Part shown: in pieces, positions 6,169 to 6,420 of the stretch
Layout: each line of letters begins with the position of its first letter
How positions within the stretch are numbered: the stretch's first letter is position 1
DNA from: Methanobacteriota archaeon
GTDB taxonomy: Archaea > Thermoplasmatota > Thermoplasmata > RBG-16-68-12
NCBI GenBank assembly: GCA_005878325.1
Contig: VBMR01000193.1
Coordinates: 1 to 6,420 of the forward strand
Length of the DNA: 6,420 nucleotides
Reading direction: 5' to 3'
Notes under the pieces: model-generated
What the model was told of the DNA's origin: nothing
The model's database searches: none
What the model saw: only the letters and a program-made list of their open reading frames with translations
Made by a program: the position numbers and the translations under genes

Positions 6169-6420
6169 CTACTTGGGACCACGGACGAACGGGTTGTCGT
6201 CGTACCGGACCGGGATGTCCACGACGCTTGGTCCGGTTTCGCCGAGGGCCTCCTCGAGGACCGAGGGCAAGTCTTTCGGCCCCTCGACGCGGAACCCTCG
6301 GACCCCGAACGCGCTTGCAAGGGCAACGAGGTCGGGATTGCCGAACTCCGTCCCCACGGTCCGCCCGATTTTCGCCACCTGCTTCCACTTGATACTCCCC
6401 AGGCCTCCATCGCGGAAGAC
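6169..6420 (-). CDS. Thiamine-diphosphate enzyme, acetolactate synthase-like (C-terminal part)
   Basis: Only the last 83 residues are visible; the gene continues past the right edge. The fragment begins FRDGGLGSIKWKQ (2-14), which matches the end of the pyrophosphate-binding region in which catabolic acetolactate synthases have an N/D-x-G-x-G-x-I-x-W-K-like run. Next come FGNPDLVALASAFGVRGFRV (26-45), GPKDLPSVLEEAL (47-59) and PSVVDIPVRYDDN (64-76), the conserved end of the family's C-terminal TPP domain. The protein would decarboxylate pyruvate and join it to a second 2-oxoacid, but other members (glyoxylate carboligase, benzoylformate decarboxylase-like, oxalyl-CoA decarboxylase-like) share this ending. 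The stop is TAG at 6171-6169. A GTG at 6378 can open a short frame here but is internal, because the frame continues upstream with conserved residues. Confidence 0.8.
   Translation of the reverse strand, partial: VFRDGGLGSIKWKQVAKIGRTVGTEFGNPDLVALASAFGVRGFRVEGPKDLPSVLEEALGETGPSVVDIPVRYDDNPFVRGPK

Overview
The window is GC-rich, tightly packed DNA that looks archaeal, most likely from an uncultured Thermoplasmatota-like lineage. This is inferred from two things. A TATA-like box lies about 26 nt upstream of a GTG start, the geometry of a leaderless archaeal gene. A small membrane protein also carries the remains of a zinc-ribbon tail of a kind common in that group. No rRNA, tRNA, CRISPR array or mobile element was seen.

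Layout from left to right. Positions 1-46 hold the possible start of a minus-strand gene that runs off the edge, followed by about 257 nt of divergent intergenic DNA. At 304-1689 (+) is a complete FAD-binding GlcD/Dld-type 2-hydroxyacid dehydrogenase. At 1777-2055 (+) is a small two-helix membrane protein whose C-terminal zinc ribbon is broken by two adjacent stop codons and one lost cysteine. Converging on it from the right is a two-gene unit on the minus strand: a lutC-like LUD protein (4124-4717) followed, 3 nt later, by a large LutB-LutA fusion (LUD domain, two 4Fe-4S motifs, CCG domain; 1844-4120). The fusion protein loses its family C-terminus at about 2096 and reads on, antisense, through the small gene. 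Further right are a CPA2-type cation/H+ antiporter (4837-6123, minus) and the last 83 residues of a thiamine-diphosphate enzyme resembling acetolactate synthase (6169-6420, minus, running off the right edge).

Together, the flavoprotein, the Fe-S/LUD fusion and the LutC-like protein form a plausible membrane- or quinone-linked system oxidising lactate or glycolate to pyruvate or glyoxylate. The acetolactate synthase-like enzyme would use pyruvate, though no sequence feature ties it to the same pathway. The antiporter would handle Na+/H+ balance.

Most of the window is ordinary metabolism. The unusual spot is the convergent junction at about 2000-2100. There both genes appear damaged at their 3' ends, suggesting gene decay plus a small deletion, or an assembly join. 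I saw no convincing new biological system.
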